A DNA stretch of 64,000 nt from Pyrenophora tritici-repentis (lineage: Eukaryota; Ascomycota; Dothideomycetes; Pleosporales; Pleosporaceae), in the NCBI RefSeq assembly GCF_003171515.1, contig NC_089399.1, forward strand, positions 1,364,001-1,428,000, given 5' to 3'. The notes beneath the pieces were generated by a model, which had not been told where the DNA came from, searched no databases, and was given only the letters and a program-made list of their open reading frames with translations. Shown here piece after piece: positions 34,559 to 45,952 of the stretch. The position numbers were made by a program, and so were the translations under genes. Numbering within the stretch: position 1 is the stretch's first letter; each line of letters starts with the position of its first letter.

Positions 34559-35119
34559 GACCCCAGCAACTACCCGCTCATCTATTCCGGATTGGCCCGT
34601 AAGCATCGTAAAACGCCACCACCTATATCACTGCATTTATCGAAATACGGGGGCTTCCTCTTTTTTCCCGCTGTCGGAAGCTCCCTTGCTCGCGTAGAGC
34701 CCATTCGCTATAAACCCCTCCCACTCTCCAACCGACCGGCTCTGGACGCTGCTGCCCACATCCACTTTGTCACGGATTGCTTCCTTCATCGCCTCTGAAC
34801 CTGTAAATAGCCTTGTGTCGCTGTCACCTCACATCTTGCATCAACCGTGCATATTATCCGTGACCTTGAATTTCTTTCACTGCAACATCACACAACCGCA
34901 ATCACGGACACAGCTGAAGTAAAGTGTTTATTTGCTTGATTCTCCCTTACGTTCTCCATGGTATTCGTATGGTAGTATGGTATGCAGATACTCCAGACCG
35001 ATCAACCTCCCCACAAGTCATCACGAACGCCTATTTTTGGATCGAGTCCTGTCCGCACCGATGCTCATGAACTCATGGATACTTCATATGCTAGCCTACA
35101 TCTACGCCCGCGAGCACGT

Positions 35120-36150
35120 TTAGTGACCAGCGATGGCGTACGCCCTGCGGCGGTCACGCTCCTCAGCAATGGAGAGCTTGACACCCTTACCCTTGGGCAG
35201 CGAGATCCATGGCTTCTCCTTTCCGATGATGCTGATGCATGTTAGTTTTCACTCTTACTACAAAATCATCAATCTCAACTTACATAACGTTGGACTCACG
35301 AGTGGTGAACTCGTTGTCAACAGCGTCCTTGATGTGGACAATGTTGAAGCCTCCGTCGTGACGCTCACGATGGGTGATGACACCGACACGACCCATGTTA
35401 CGTCCACCAGTGACCATGACAATGACACCAGTGTCGAACTTGATGAAGTCGCTGATCTTGCCAGTCGTGAGGTCGACCTTGACGGTGTCGTTAACCTTGA
35501 TGGCTGGGTCGGGGTAGCGGATCCTACACGTAAAATTTTAGCAGCAATTCTGACATAGCCAGACCCTGGTCGTATGCCTGGTGAAAGAGGTTTCCCTCAA
35601 ACACCTAGCCCAAACTATGGTCCAACGGCTGATAGAGCGGGAACTTACGTTCGCGCATCGTGCGTAACCAAGTAGGGAATTCCGCCCTTGCCAAGCTGGA
35701 CACGCTTGACCTTGCCGAGCTTGTATTGTGCCTCCTCGTCTGTTATCCTGTGGACGGTGAAGCGGCCCTTGGTGTCGTAGATGAGGCGGAAGTTCTCGCC
35801 AGTCTTCTCAATGGAGATGACGTCCATCAATCCCGAGGGGAAGGTGGAGTCAGTGCGGACCTTGCCGTCAACCTTGACGAGGCGCTGCATGAGGATGGCG
35901 TTGACCTCACGGGCGTTGAGCGCATACTTCAAGCGGTTACGGAGGAAGATGACGAGAGGGAGAGAGTCGCGGAGCTTGTGAGGACCGGGGGAGGCCTTGG
36001 GAGCGTAGGCACCTGAACTTGTCAGTTTTCCATCTTGCCAGGTCGATTGCGACCGCCATTGAAAGAGTCGTGCATACCGGACAGCTTGTCCAGGAGCCAG
36101 TGGTTGGGCGCGCTGAGGCGCTTCTGGTGCTTGACGGGTCCACGCGCCAT
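35120..36150 (-). CDS. RPS4: 40S ribosomal protein eS4
   Basis: Cytoplasmic small-subunit ribosomal protein. Exons (minus) 36150-36078, 36012-35649, 35523-35284 and 35231-35120 give 262 aa, the family length. It starts [18 protein letters not shown]. The S4-type RNA-binding segment ([18 protein letters not shown], residues ~40-57) and the central RPS4E domain with KOW-like [11 protein letters not shown] are present, and the C-terminus reads [13 protein letters not shown], as in other eS4 proteins. Introns are 65, 125 and 52 nt, all with good donors (GTATGC, GTAAGT, GTAAGT); multiple introns near the start are usual for fungal ribosomal protein genes. Confidence 0.97.
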
Positions 36151-36796
36151 TTTGACTGTTGTGTGTGAGGTTAGTCGTCGAGGTTGTCGGAGGTCCTGTC
36201 GAAAGCAAAAGTGGTGGTCTCTCAGAAGAGTCCAATATTCGTCGCTAGCGCCGTGTGCTAGCCGAGTCTTGAAGGGGCTTAGCGTGCGTCAAAGGCCCCG
36301 CTGCATCCCTCCCATCTTGAGCACCAATGGCCTTGCAGCAGAGCAGAAAACGCAAAAGCAAATGTTTAGTAATGTCCACAGAAGATGACAGAGCAAACAT
36401 GCGAATTGCTACATGTTTCCGGCTTGTGTATTACCAGATGGACCAAAGTTCAAATCAGGTGTTGTTGATGTTCAGTTGCTACGGGACATCCTTCGTATCA
36501 AGAACATGGTCAAGTGCGTTGGAAACTTGATTTGAAAACACCTCTATAACGGAAGCATGCTTATGAAATTGTATGGTGTATGGAGCTTAAAGGTATTTTC
36601 CAGCATTGAATTCGAATACATTAAAGATCTCTAGAATCATCTAAATCCAACCACCGTCAACCCATCTCAAATCCCTCAACAAAATCGCACAAGTTGCAAC
36701 CCGCCAAAAAAATCCATGACTAGCGAGTACAAACACCTCACTCCAATCCTCTTCATTCATCATCGCAATCGACGGATCTGACCCCCGAATCTACAC
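36151..36796. other. Intergenic: eS4 promoter
   Basis: Upstream region of the ribosomal protein gene and 3' flank of the YcaC-like gene. Nothing else seen. Confidence 0.6.
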
Positions 36797-37699
36797 TCAG
36801 ATCTCCAGTGTACCGTTAGCCGAAGTAACCAACCCAATCTCCCCTGGAATAATCGTCCCATTCTCAACCGCCGCAGCATGATGTCTAGCCAACATGCCAT
36901 AAACTGGGAGATAAGTATCAAGATACGGCAGCACCTCCTTGGCACCAGGAGTGTTGCGCCAATCCCTCATCAAGTCGCAAACGATGGAGAAGAGAGACAC
37001 AAGCTGCACGCCCGCCTGCTGCATGCGGGCGTTTGCCGTGTCACGGACGAGCTCAGTGTAGGTGCCTGAGCCCTCGACGTTTGCGAAGACGGAGTAGCCT
37101 TCTGCGCGGAGGGCGAGGGCGAGGAAGGCGGTGCAGACGTCTGTTGTTATGCCTGCGACGATGATTTGCTTTTTGCCTGTGGCTTTGACTGCGTCTCGGA
37201 ATTCGGCATTGTCCCAGGCACTGGGTGGTGTTAGGATGGGTTGGGAATAGGTTGGGGGTAGGTTGAGGGCTTACCTGACCTCGCCTTGGCGGCGGATGAG
37301 AGGGGCGTTGGGGTACATCTCAAGCATCTCCTTGGGCAAGGGTCCGTTGGGACCAACGTCGGCGGAGGTGGTCATGATGACAGGGAGGTCGAAGATCTTG
37401 CCGAGGGTGGCGTGGGCCATGATGTTTTGCTTGTAGAGACTGGGGTCCCAGTCACGAGCCGTCTGGAAGAGACCGACTTGCAAGTCGAGGATGAGGAGCA
37501 GCTAAATGGGTGTCAGCTCGAAGATTGGGTAATATCATCGAAAGATGACTTACAGCATCGTTCTTGTCAATACGCTCCCAGGGGACAGCTAACTATGTCA
37601 ATGACTGAAAGCAATGCGATACCAACCGAACTCACCATCACCGCGAACGGCATTAAAAAGCGTAAGTGCCACAAGGGCAATGCTAGATCCGAACTTCAT
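36797..37699 (-). CDS. YcaC-like isochorismatase-family hydrolase with signal peptide
   Basis: Cysteine hydrolase of the isochorismatase superfamily. Exons (minus) 37699-37636, 37588-37554 (only 35 nt), 37501-37275 and 37220-36797 give 249 aa. The N-terminus MKFGSSIALVALTLFNAVRG is a clear signal peptide, so the enzyme should be secreted or enter the secretory route. Landmarks of the YcaC subgroup: LILDLQVGL (acidic Asp39), LPVIMTTSADVGPNGPL, SAWDNAEFRDAVKATGKKQ, and ITTDVCTAF with nucleophile Cys138, then DLMRDWRNTPGA. The GPNGPL and DWRN motifs argue for YcaC rather than true isochorismatase or nicotinamidase. YcaC enzymes have no settled substrate. All three introns (47, 52, 54 nt) rejoin in phase. 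Confidence 0.88.
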
Positions 37700-38820
37700 C
37701 TTGGAAATGAGGTGCAAGGACTGATACTCTTTAAGTGACTCGAAGAGATTGAAGTCGTTCGATGATGGGGTGATATCTCCATCAACGCAGCACAAAGCCC
37801 TCTTTATACCTGCCCGGGCCTTCGGTTTTCCTGCATCTTTTCTCTTTGAAGATAGCACAACGTCCGTCCTCAGCTTCTGCACGTCCTTTCCGGTAGCATG
37901 CAAGCCCATCTCTTGGCTCATTAGCCTCGTGCGGGCGCAACAGTATCTCCAACGACATCTCCATGGTTTCTAAGGCGAACCATCCTCAACCCTAAAACTG
38001 ACCCAATGGAGTAGATTTTCTTGTATTCAACCATGATATCAAAAGCATGACTAACACCCTAGTCATAGCATCCCAGTTCCATATCCACGCCGTTGGGCTA
38101 GGCGCATGGCAAGGAACCATAATACGTACGTCCAGTCGGTGTAGATTGTAAGTGGGGCAGTATAGGCGGCCCAGTCCACCCACGTGCCTTCCTGATTAAG
38201 ACTTTGATAATCGATGCCAAGATGAGGTGGAAGGAGCTGTGCCTGCAACGGCCTACTACTCTCTTCCCCATGTTTGGACCTCGCTTGTGGCTGCCGCGAT
38301 TTCGGATGTTATCCAGTACCCCGGCGCTTGCGATGCAAGTCAGCAACATCCTTTCTTACTCATCAGCTTTTCCGTCGCCTAGATCCATCTCCGCTACACG
38401 GTATTCTTGGCGCATGGGTGGTTAGATCATGTTTGTCAGAGCTTGGAAATTGCGTGTATCCTGAAGATTTTCGCGTGGCGTTGGCGTGGCGTATGCGTTG
38501 CTGTCGCACTTGCTTTCATTGAGTATTTGATAATGGGTGCAATGGATTAGAGGAGTACAGGTTCGTCAGCAATTATTCATGATTTGGGTAGATTTGAAAG
38601 TTCATGTGGAGTGAAGACGATGTTGGAAGGTACAGACCGTGACAACCGGCCTCGGTTCCCCATTACGCGGAATTTAAGCATAATGAGTAAGCACTTAATC
38701 CATACCACTTTCACACAAGGATGTTTGAGACTTATGAAGAGTTTTTGTTCTGTTTGAACTAGCCTAGTATGATTATGTAAAAGAAGTAAAGAAATTGAGA
38801 GGACGATAGAGCCATAGGAG
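37700..38820. other. Intergenic
   Basis: 1.1 kb between two minus-strand genes. Promoter of the YcaC-like gene and 3' flank of the next. Chance open frames only. Confidence 0.55.
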
Positions 38821-40199
38821 CTAATACGCGGCAAGATTATTTTCAGCTAAGAAGTTCTGCATCACCTTGTAGCCAGCCGTAGCGTTGAAATGGAAGTTAT
38901 TGCCATGGCCAGTCATGGGCTGAATGTGCGATTTGAACACCGAAGCGGACGGGAATGCCTGTTTAGCAGCCTCGGGGAGGTTGGATAAACCGGTACCCTT
39001 AATCCCGGCGTAACAGTTGCCTCCACAGAATGGTACGTCGTTCTCGCCGGTGACAACAAGGACCGGTCCAGTGAAGCATGACGATTTAGGTCCACTTCCG
39101 ATCGTCAAGAGCTCGCCAATGGTGAGAGGGTGCTTTGTTCTCTCGCCTTCGATGGCTAGCCCAATGTCGTAGTGACCAGGATATAAGAATGCGTATTGTA
39201 GGGAAGTAAGGTCGGAAGAGGCTATGTAACCACTGGGGTAGTTGTATGAGACGTCGGTCGCGTTATAACCGGTGACCAAGTCCATCACCTCAGTAGTCGC
39301 AAGCACATTCCACAATTCGTTTGAACTGAGATGTACACCAGAAACCTTGAATGCAACCTTGAAGCTTTCGATTATTCCTTTTGCCACTTCGGCTCGAAGG
39401 CCGTGGCTTGAGGCATTGCCGAGACGCAGAGGCTGGTTCAGGCGAGCACTGTGCAGATTCCAGCCAGCGATGACGTATGCGAGATATTGCGAAGCCCCGC
39501 CAAATCCAGTGAGAATGATACCGTCCGTGTTCTTCGGGTAGAGGGCGGAAAGCCAGAATGTCTGGACCGAGCCAAACGAGTGGCCAACATGGACAACCTT
39601 TTTGTATGGCCGACCGATTTCTGGGATTTTGCCGTTGCGCAACATGAGAGTCACTTCATTGAGAGCTTCGACTTCAGATTGAGCCTGAATTCTGTATGCG
39701 TGAACAGTAATTAGTAGTCGCTCGCATACATTTCAGTCCGAAAGGTAACGTACTCGTTGAGCGGGTCTCCGTGAGACGACAGTCCAATGCCCAGTCGATC
39801 AATGGCGAGCGTGCTATAGCCTGCTTTGAGAGCGGTATTCACATAGCTATAAGCGTAGTTGTCGAACTCCAGATCCCAATAGGTCTTGTCGAATCCAATA
39901 CCATGGGACAGAAGCTGGATGGTATCGCTGCTACCATGATGTGGCTTGCAGTACCGGGCTGAGATATTGTAGGAGCCTTTCAAGGTTTGATAGTTCTGAA
40001 GAAGCTCTTGCGTGTAGTTTATCCCGACTCTGTTGAATTTGGCTACAAACGAGGCTATGTCGATGTTGCCTTCGGCCGGCACAGGCTTGAATATACCTTG
40101 CCTTGAGGCAATCGTTACCGGGATAATGAGATCTTGGCAACTTTTGGCGGCGGTCAAGCCAGCTAGGGCGAGAGGTAGTAATGATATGAAGAATCTCAT
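38821..40199 (-). CDS. Secreted alpha/beta hydrolase
   Basis: Extracellular serine hydrolase of the AB_hydrolase superfamily. Exons (minus) 40199-39754 and 39691-38821 give 438 aa. Signal peptide MRFFISLLPLALAGLTAA. Landmarks: LLSHGIGFDKTYWD (oxyanion hole, HG motif), AIDRLGIGLSSHGDPLN, the nucleophile elbow VGHSFGS with Ser187, VVTGENDVPFCGG (acid) and QPMTGHGNNFHFN (histidine). Five Asn-X-Ser/Thr sites fit secretion. The intron donor is GTACGT at 39753 (62 nt), which yields DPLNEIQAQSEVEAL; a downstream GTATGC donor would leave an improbable 38-nt intron. Substrate unknown; esterase or lipase activity is the likely general class. Confidence 0.88.
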
Positions 40200-41446
40200 G
40201 CTTGCGTTGAGAATGCGAACGTCCGTATTGTGGCTCGGCGTTGAAATAAGTAAAGCTGGGAGAAGTAAGCTAGAACCGGGCAGCGTTGTTGCCGCAATGC
40301 TCTAAGTTGAGCTGCTGCCTCGATGAATGGTTTCGATAAGTTCAACCCGGGCTAGTCGTGGTCCGTGGCTGCTCCGGTAGGCGCTGTAGGTTCGCAATTT
40401 ATAGTAGGAGTGATAGGATCATTAGCTCGATTGTGCTCCTGCGGGTCGCTCTAGACCAACATTCTTGGAAAGGGGAATCCTTATCTCACTTGCTTACCTG
40501 CATTCACTTTATGTGGCTAAGGATTAGCTACTAATCTTCTTGCAGGCTGACGAACAAATGGGCCCATAGTCGATCAACATCTTAATCCAAATACCGGGAC
40601 AATACCATCCGAGAGGGTGGTACTGTATTGTGACATAAGAGACCATACTATTGTAGGGCTGGTGCGCCCTAGTCTCATTAGTGGACAAGTGCATGGCATG
40701 GAAGGCTTGCTTGGATGAGGGATGACAGCCCAAAGACTGTCTATAGTGCCAGCTACCAACCATATTAGCAAATCGCGCGTCACAGACGGGAGCTACTCGA
40801 CGCAGGAACATTCTGATCAACCACTCTTCTATGCGTCAGTGTTGGTTGTGAACGTATGGGGAGAGTAGGAGCCTTCGCCGTACCTTGACTTTGCCGGCAG
40901 ATGGGTGGCCCATGCATTGTTGCAGTAGCTTTTACAGCTTTACTTTTCTCAAAGCATAGAGAATGCATGTGATTATGTTCCTTGTTTGTACCTTCAAGCA
41001 TGCAATCGAATTAAAGTTGAGGGTTGTGAGTGAGAGACAAGGGCGCGTTGGTAGCTGTTAGGAAGGAAGCTCAAAGTATGACGTGACCATGTGGCTCCTA
41101 GGCATAGGCAGTAATGACAAGATGTTCGCATCGAGCTCCGAAACGACGCGATCGAGAACCGTTGTGCGTTTGTTTTTTGGTGGCCGATCATTAATTTCCG
41201 CTTGCCGTCTAGAATTTGGAATTTGGGAAGTGGCGAAATACACTGCTTAGGTAGCGTCATGTCCCTACACTTAGGGCTACAGACAAAAGCGATGCAACAT
41301 CTCCGCTGGATTTAGTATTCCAAATTAGGGAGAAATACAGTATCTGTGCGCGTTCTGACTATTTTCACATCGTTCCACGAAGATATCTTCTACTATTAAC
41401 ATCATGTTCTCCGTACGCACACACGACCAAGGCCGAGGAAGCTCAT
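40200..41446. other. Intergenic
   Basis: 1.2 kb between two minus-strand genes: promoter of the secreted hydrolase and 3' flank of the oxidoreductase. Nothing else recognised. Confidence 0.55.
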
Positions 41447-42955
41447 TCAAGATGCCTTCTTCTTGAGAATATAGTCCTCGCCCTTGACAGCCTTGTAGAT
41501 ACCATACAAACCTGATAAGAAAGCATTGCTCTTCACAACCCTCTTCAGCAAGCCCTTCAAACCTGGTCCAAACTCCTCCTTCCTACCGCGATCCTTGACT
41601 TTATCCCATATCGTAGACAAAGATGTCGCATTGTACTTGCTGCGAAGTTCGTCATATTTGCGCTTGTCGTAGACGTCCCACCATTCGTCTTCAGTATAAA
41701 AGACACGAGAGTATAGCCATTTCAATCCCCCGAGTTCGCGCATCTTGGCCTCAATTTCGCGGTTTGCGCGCACATATTCTGTTTCGTTTGAAGGATAGGG
41801 CCCCCATAAACCAATGCTAATGTAGTTGCCGTCGTATGCATCGGTATGCTTCCCGCCGACTAGGCCACCGAAGGGTTTCGGATGTCCCATTGAGCTTCTA
41901 CCATCACGACGTAATGGACAGAGCCAAATGGGGTACAAGCCGAAAGCTTGATCGGTATATTCCAGGAAAGGGGCAGAATTTTCCGATGGAAAGGATATGT
42001 CGTGGATGATGTAACGATCCGTGTAACCCGAAGCATGTAGCGCATGGTACATGATTCTTGTGTGCATGAAGTAGTCCAGTAAGACGCGTGTTAGCCACGT
42101 GAAGGGAACCATGAAATGTTTGTAGGCGTACATGCCCATCCAGAATGCTCCGCGGTCGTAGCGAAACAGATAGTCTTCTATCGGTACAAGTTCCTTCGTG
42201 ACGATGCCTTTCGATGCGACAGACTTTGCATGTATCCAAAACCACTCGTCCCAAGGCCTGGAGAATCGTTGGATTGGTAGTCGAGGTGCTTGTCCCGCAT
42301 GGACGAGTCGACCTGTTACAATAGCGCCCGTGCCTTTAGAGAAGAGAACACCGTCGACATAGTCGTTCTTTTCATCGGTCGTATGATATTGCATTTTGTG
42401 CGTTGCGTTCTCGAATGAGAAAGTCGGATGGTAGGTAACTTCGACCAACGTTTTCAAGGGTATGAGCTGCATCTCAACTGCTGTGAGTACACCAAGTGTT
42501 CCAAAACTGCCTCTCAATCCCTCGAAGAGTTCTTGATTTTGGGTCTGGGAAGCTGTAACGAGAGTGCCGTCAGCAAGCACCACTTCGGCACTTAATACAG
42601 TCCTATCGAAGAAGCCATGCTTAAAACTGCTACTCTCTCCTGCAGTTCCAACGAAGCCTCCTCCTACGGTGATGCCCGGAAACTCCATAACGACAGGTGG
42701 AAGCAGGCCAGCCTTGATTGTTTCCCGGACCAATGCATCCATAGGAACATTGGGTTCGACCAGTGCGGTTCTCTTGTCATAATCGATGGAGAGAACATGA
42801 TTAAGAGTGCTGACGTCTACAATGGCGTCTCGGTCGAAATCAACATGGCGGGTGCTGTTGGTACTGCCGTGATAGACTCGGAACGCCGTTCTCGCGTGGT
42901 AAAACTGTTGTATACGCCTGCGTACTGTCTCTACCGCAGCTTTGTGGCGCTCCAT
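41447..42955 (-). CDS. DHCR24/DWARF1-like FAD-binding oxidoreductase
   Basis: FAD-dependent oxidoreductase with the PCMH-type FAD domain of delta(24)-sterol reductases. Single exon, 502 aa, starting MERHKAAVETV; an in-frame extension upstream is ignored because it is low-quality sequence with no family similarity. Landmarks: FRVYHGSTNST, ALVEPNVPMDALV, VVMEFPGITVGGG followed by GTAGESSSFKHGFFDRTVLSAE (FAD-binding segment), and YLFRYDRGAFWMG in the C-terminal half. No membrane helix is apparent, though the last four residues, KKAS, form a KKXX-type sequence. It is the divergent partner of the paralogue that starts 668 bases away. Fungal ergosterol keeps no delta(24) reduction by this enzyme class, so the substrate is open. 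Confidence 0.9.
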   Translation of the reverse strand: MERHKAAVETVRRRIQQFYHARTAFRVYHGSTNSTRHVDFDRDAIVDVSTLNHVLSIDYDKRTALVEPNVPMDALVRETIKAGLLPPVVMEFPGITVGGGFVGTAGESSSFKHGFFDRTVLSAEVVLADGTLVTASQTQNQELFEGLRGSFGTLGVLTAVEMQLIPLKTLVEVTYHPTFSFENATHKMQYHTTDEKNDYVDGVLFSKGTGAIVTGRLVHAGQAPRLPIQRFSRPWDEWFWIHAKSVASKGIVTKELVPIEDYLFRYDRGAFWMGMYAYKHFMVPFTWLTRVLLDYFMHTRIMYHALHASGYTDRYIIHDISFPSENSAPFLEYTDQAFGLYPIWLCPLRRDGRSSMGHPKPFGGLVGGKHTDAYDGNYISIGLWGPYPSNETEYVRANREIEAKMRELGGLKWLYSRVFYTEDEWWDVYDKRKYDELRSKYNATSLSTIWDKVKDRGRKEEFGPGLKGLLKRVVKSNAFLSGLYGIYKAVKGEDYILKKKAS

Positions 42956-43623
42956 TTGAAGGATGATGTAGAACAAGCTACAGTTATTGAGTCCTGTTAT
43001 TATCTTGCCTCCTGATCCTTCTGCGGGATGTCTGTTGAGAAATCGCGCTAGCCGGCCGTACTTGTCCCCACAAGATGGCCGAGTCAATCACCAAAGCTGG
43101 ATATTCGCTTAATGAAGAGGTGAGCGCAACCCTCTCAGCTATCGTCGAGAGCGTTGCACCTTGAGGTGATACGCGAGTCCAGAACCAAAGTGGTAAAAGA
43201 TGGCAACTCTTCTGATCGCCGGCATAACGTCAACGTTCTTAGCGAGTGGATCCCTTTCCGCACTTCCGGTCGCCATGGACAGCACAATGCTCACCTCACG
43301 ACACATGAAGTGCATGCTGTTTCGCACATTGCATTCAATTACTGGCAGCCAGCAGTATTGCCGAGTGATGGATACTTCACTGTGTATTTGCAATAAGGAT
43401 GAAAGCCCACAGGCAGCAGTAAAAGCTCATCATTCCTGCCCCGCACAGGAGTGGCTTTTGGCCGGAGCAGGAAGGGACTTAGCAGGATTGAACGGGTAGT
43501 GGAGCAGGCACAGCCCTGCAGCTTATATATCTTTCAATGGTATGCGGACCGCATATTCCTTCGTCATAAATTCTTTCAACAGCTTCTTTATCTTCACATC
43601 CACCGCATCATCATCTTGCCAAT
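42956..43623. promoter_or_regulatory. Shared divergent promoter of the oxidoreductase pair
   Basis: The only sequence between the start codons of two head-to-head paralogues, so it must carry both promoters and could co-regulate them. A TATATAT-like stretch (cttatatatctttc) occurs near 43520 on the plus-strand gene's side. Confidence 0.6.
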
Positions 43624-45191
43624 ATGGATACGCACAAATCGACTGTAGCGACTCTCGCCTCGAAAGTCGCCCAGTTTAGTGCGTCAAAGACGCCCTTCCG
43701 CATATATCACGGTTCCACACTATCAACACGAAAATCGTCCCGTGAACGCAATCAGATCATCGATGTGAGCTCGCTCAACCATGTCCTACAAATTGATGAG
43801 CGCGAAAAGACGGTACTGGTGGAGCCGAATGTTCCGATGGACAAGCTTGTGGAGGCTACGATGGTCAAGGAATTGCTACCCAAGGTTGTTATGGAGCTCC
43901 CCAACATTACAGTTGGTGGCGGGTAAGTTGAGCAACAGTACACTGCTTTGGTCAACATGGCCTTCACCTAACCAGCGATGATAGATTCGCTGGCACGAGC
44001 GGCGAGAGCAGTTCCTACAAATATGGACTCTTTGATCGCACCATAACAGCTATCGAGCTCATCCTGGGCAACGGTGAGGTTGTGTGGGCATCAGCCGTAC
44101 ACCACAGCGACTTGTTCTTCACAGCAGCCGGAAGCTGTGGAAGTTTGGGCGTTATCACGTTACTCAAGATTGAACTCATTGACGCCAAAGACTACGTAGA
44201 GTTGGAGTACGTACCAGTCAAGAGTACGAACGAAGCTGTCGAGCAGTTTCGACGCTACCAAGAGGATGGTTCAGTCGACTACATGGATGGCATCATGTAC
44301 TCAATGAATAGTGGCGTGATCATGCTTGGTCGTTTGACCAACAAATCGACACACATAATTCAGAGTTTCGACAAGGCAACAGATCCATGGTTCTACATGC
44401 ACGCAGAAGACACGCTGAAGCAAATCGAGGACAACGGAGCGACATATAAGGAGGAGATTCCTACACAGTCGTACCTTTTCAGATATGACCGAGGCGTATT
44501 CTGGTCGGGACTGCGTGCGTTTAAATACTTTGTCACGCCATTCAACCGTGTCACTCGCTTCCTGCTGGATCCTTTCATGTATTCCCGGACTATGGTGCAT
44601 GCATTGCATCGCTCGGGTCTGGCATCTCGGACGATCATCCAGGACTACGGTGTTCCATACGATGCAGCAGAAGAGTTTGTCAAATGGACTGATGAGAGAA
44701 CTGGTATCTGGCCATTGTGGCTGTGTCCGGTAAAATCAGCGCCTTTTGATGAACGTAGTTTCTCCCAAGGAAACAATATCAAAGATGATATCCTCCTTGA
44801 CGTGGGGATCTGGGACATGGGACCAAGCGATGCTCAGGCTTTCATCAAGCTGAACCGCGACTTTGAAGCAAAAGTTACAGAGCTCGGTGGCATGAAATGC
44901 TTGTATGCACATGCGTATTACACTGAGCAGGAATTCTGGGACACCTACGATGAAAAGAAGTACATGGAGCTGCGGAGGAAGTATCACGCTGAGAGCCTAC
45001 CAAGCGTTTACGACAAAGTCAAGGTCGATCTCCAGGGCGTAGCGGGAGGAATAAGGGTAGACAAGCGGGAGTCGTGGCAGGAATGGGCACACCGGCAGTT
45101 CTGGAGTACATGGCCGATTGGCGGGTTGTATGGTGTTGCGAGTGCGACCAAAGGGTTGTTTTTCAAGAGCGACTTTTTGCTTAAAAAGTAA
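43624..45191 (+). CDS. DHCR24/DWARF1-like FAD-binding oxidoreductase, paralogue
   Basis: Paralogue of the preceding gene on the opposite strand. Exons 43624-43922 and 43985-45191 give 501 aa. It shares the same landmarks: FRIYHGSTLST, VLVEPNVPMDKLV, VVMELPNITVGGG, GTSGESSSYKYGLFDRT, YLFRYDRGVFWSG and IWPLWLCPVKS, with similar spacing throughout, so the two arose by duplication. One difference is structural: this copy has a 62-nt intron (GTAAGT) exactly within the Gly-rich FAD motif (GGG|FAG), while the other copy has none. C-terminus is LLKK. Confidence 0.9.
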
Positions 45192-45952
45192 CAAGACGAC
45201 TTCTGGACTTGAAAACGCATTCCTGGGGTTGCCTGGGGAGATCATGGTGGATATCGTCACTCGTAAAAAGCACCGTGACGCATTTCAGACGCGTTCCCCT
45301 GACAGGGCTACCATGCCCGCAATTAAACAAGAATGATCAGCTGGCGGGAGCTTTGGCGCGCGGCGTTTACGAAGGGTTCACAGTGACGTCGACGCACGCC
45401 TCTCACAAGATGCAAAGTACCAGCATCAATCATTCACAGGTAACAAACCGGTATTCAGTCTGTTTCACGCAGCGTACTTTGGTATTGTTGACAGTGAAAA
45501 CGCGTAAAAGGCGGCGGTCGCGTCGACGTCACCCGCGGGCCAGTCTGCCACTTCGCTAGCGTGGAAGCTCGCCCATGAAAATTCATTGGTCTCGATACAC
45601 CGCATAGCGGGCTTGACGTAGCAAATACCTAGCCTCCACCACCCCAACCACCCCATTTCACGCACTTGCACTTTGGCGGGACGAGGCCAACCACCACCTT
45701 TTGGGTACTTTCGCACTTGGAGCTGCCTCCACCACCCCGCGCACACTCTCCACCTGGGTTGTATTTTGTCCGCAACAGATCCTGTACCCATCACGGGCCA
45801 TTTGACGACCTAGCTCTTGCACTGCACACATTTTTGGACAGGTGTGTATCCGGCTTCCGCCGCATCCAAACGAACGCGTGCGGGAACTGATAGACGCAAT
45901 TGAAGCTAAACATCAGCTCCAGGACACAGTTCCGACACTTACACACTCCATC
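45192..45952. other. Intergenic: promoter and leader of coiled-coil gene
   Basis: 3' flank of the oxidoreductase and upstream region of the coiled-coil gene, C/A-rich (caccacc) around 45635-45745. An in-frame GTG-led extension (from 45842) is not used because a good ATG exists at 45953. Confidence 0.6.

Larger units (their letters stand above)
33520..35119. other. Intergenic: palI promoter and eS4 3' flank
   Basis: 1.6 kb. Holds the palI promoter side and the 3' flank of the ribosomal protein gene, three short tandem repeats and an inverted repeat (listed separately). Open frames here look like chance. Confidence 0.6.

Noticed and set aside
36797..37699. Salicylate-depleting isochorismatase effector
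   Set aside because: The GPNGPL and DWRN motifs fit the YcaC subgroup, so isochorismate activity is not supported by the sequence.
39692..39729. 38-nt intron in the secreted hydrolase
   Set aside because: A GTACGT donor at 39753 gives a normal 62-nt intron and a better family match (DPLNEIQAQ).
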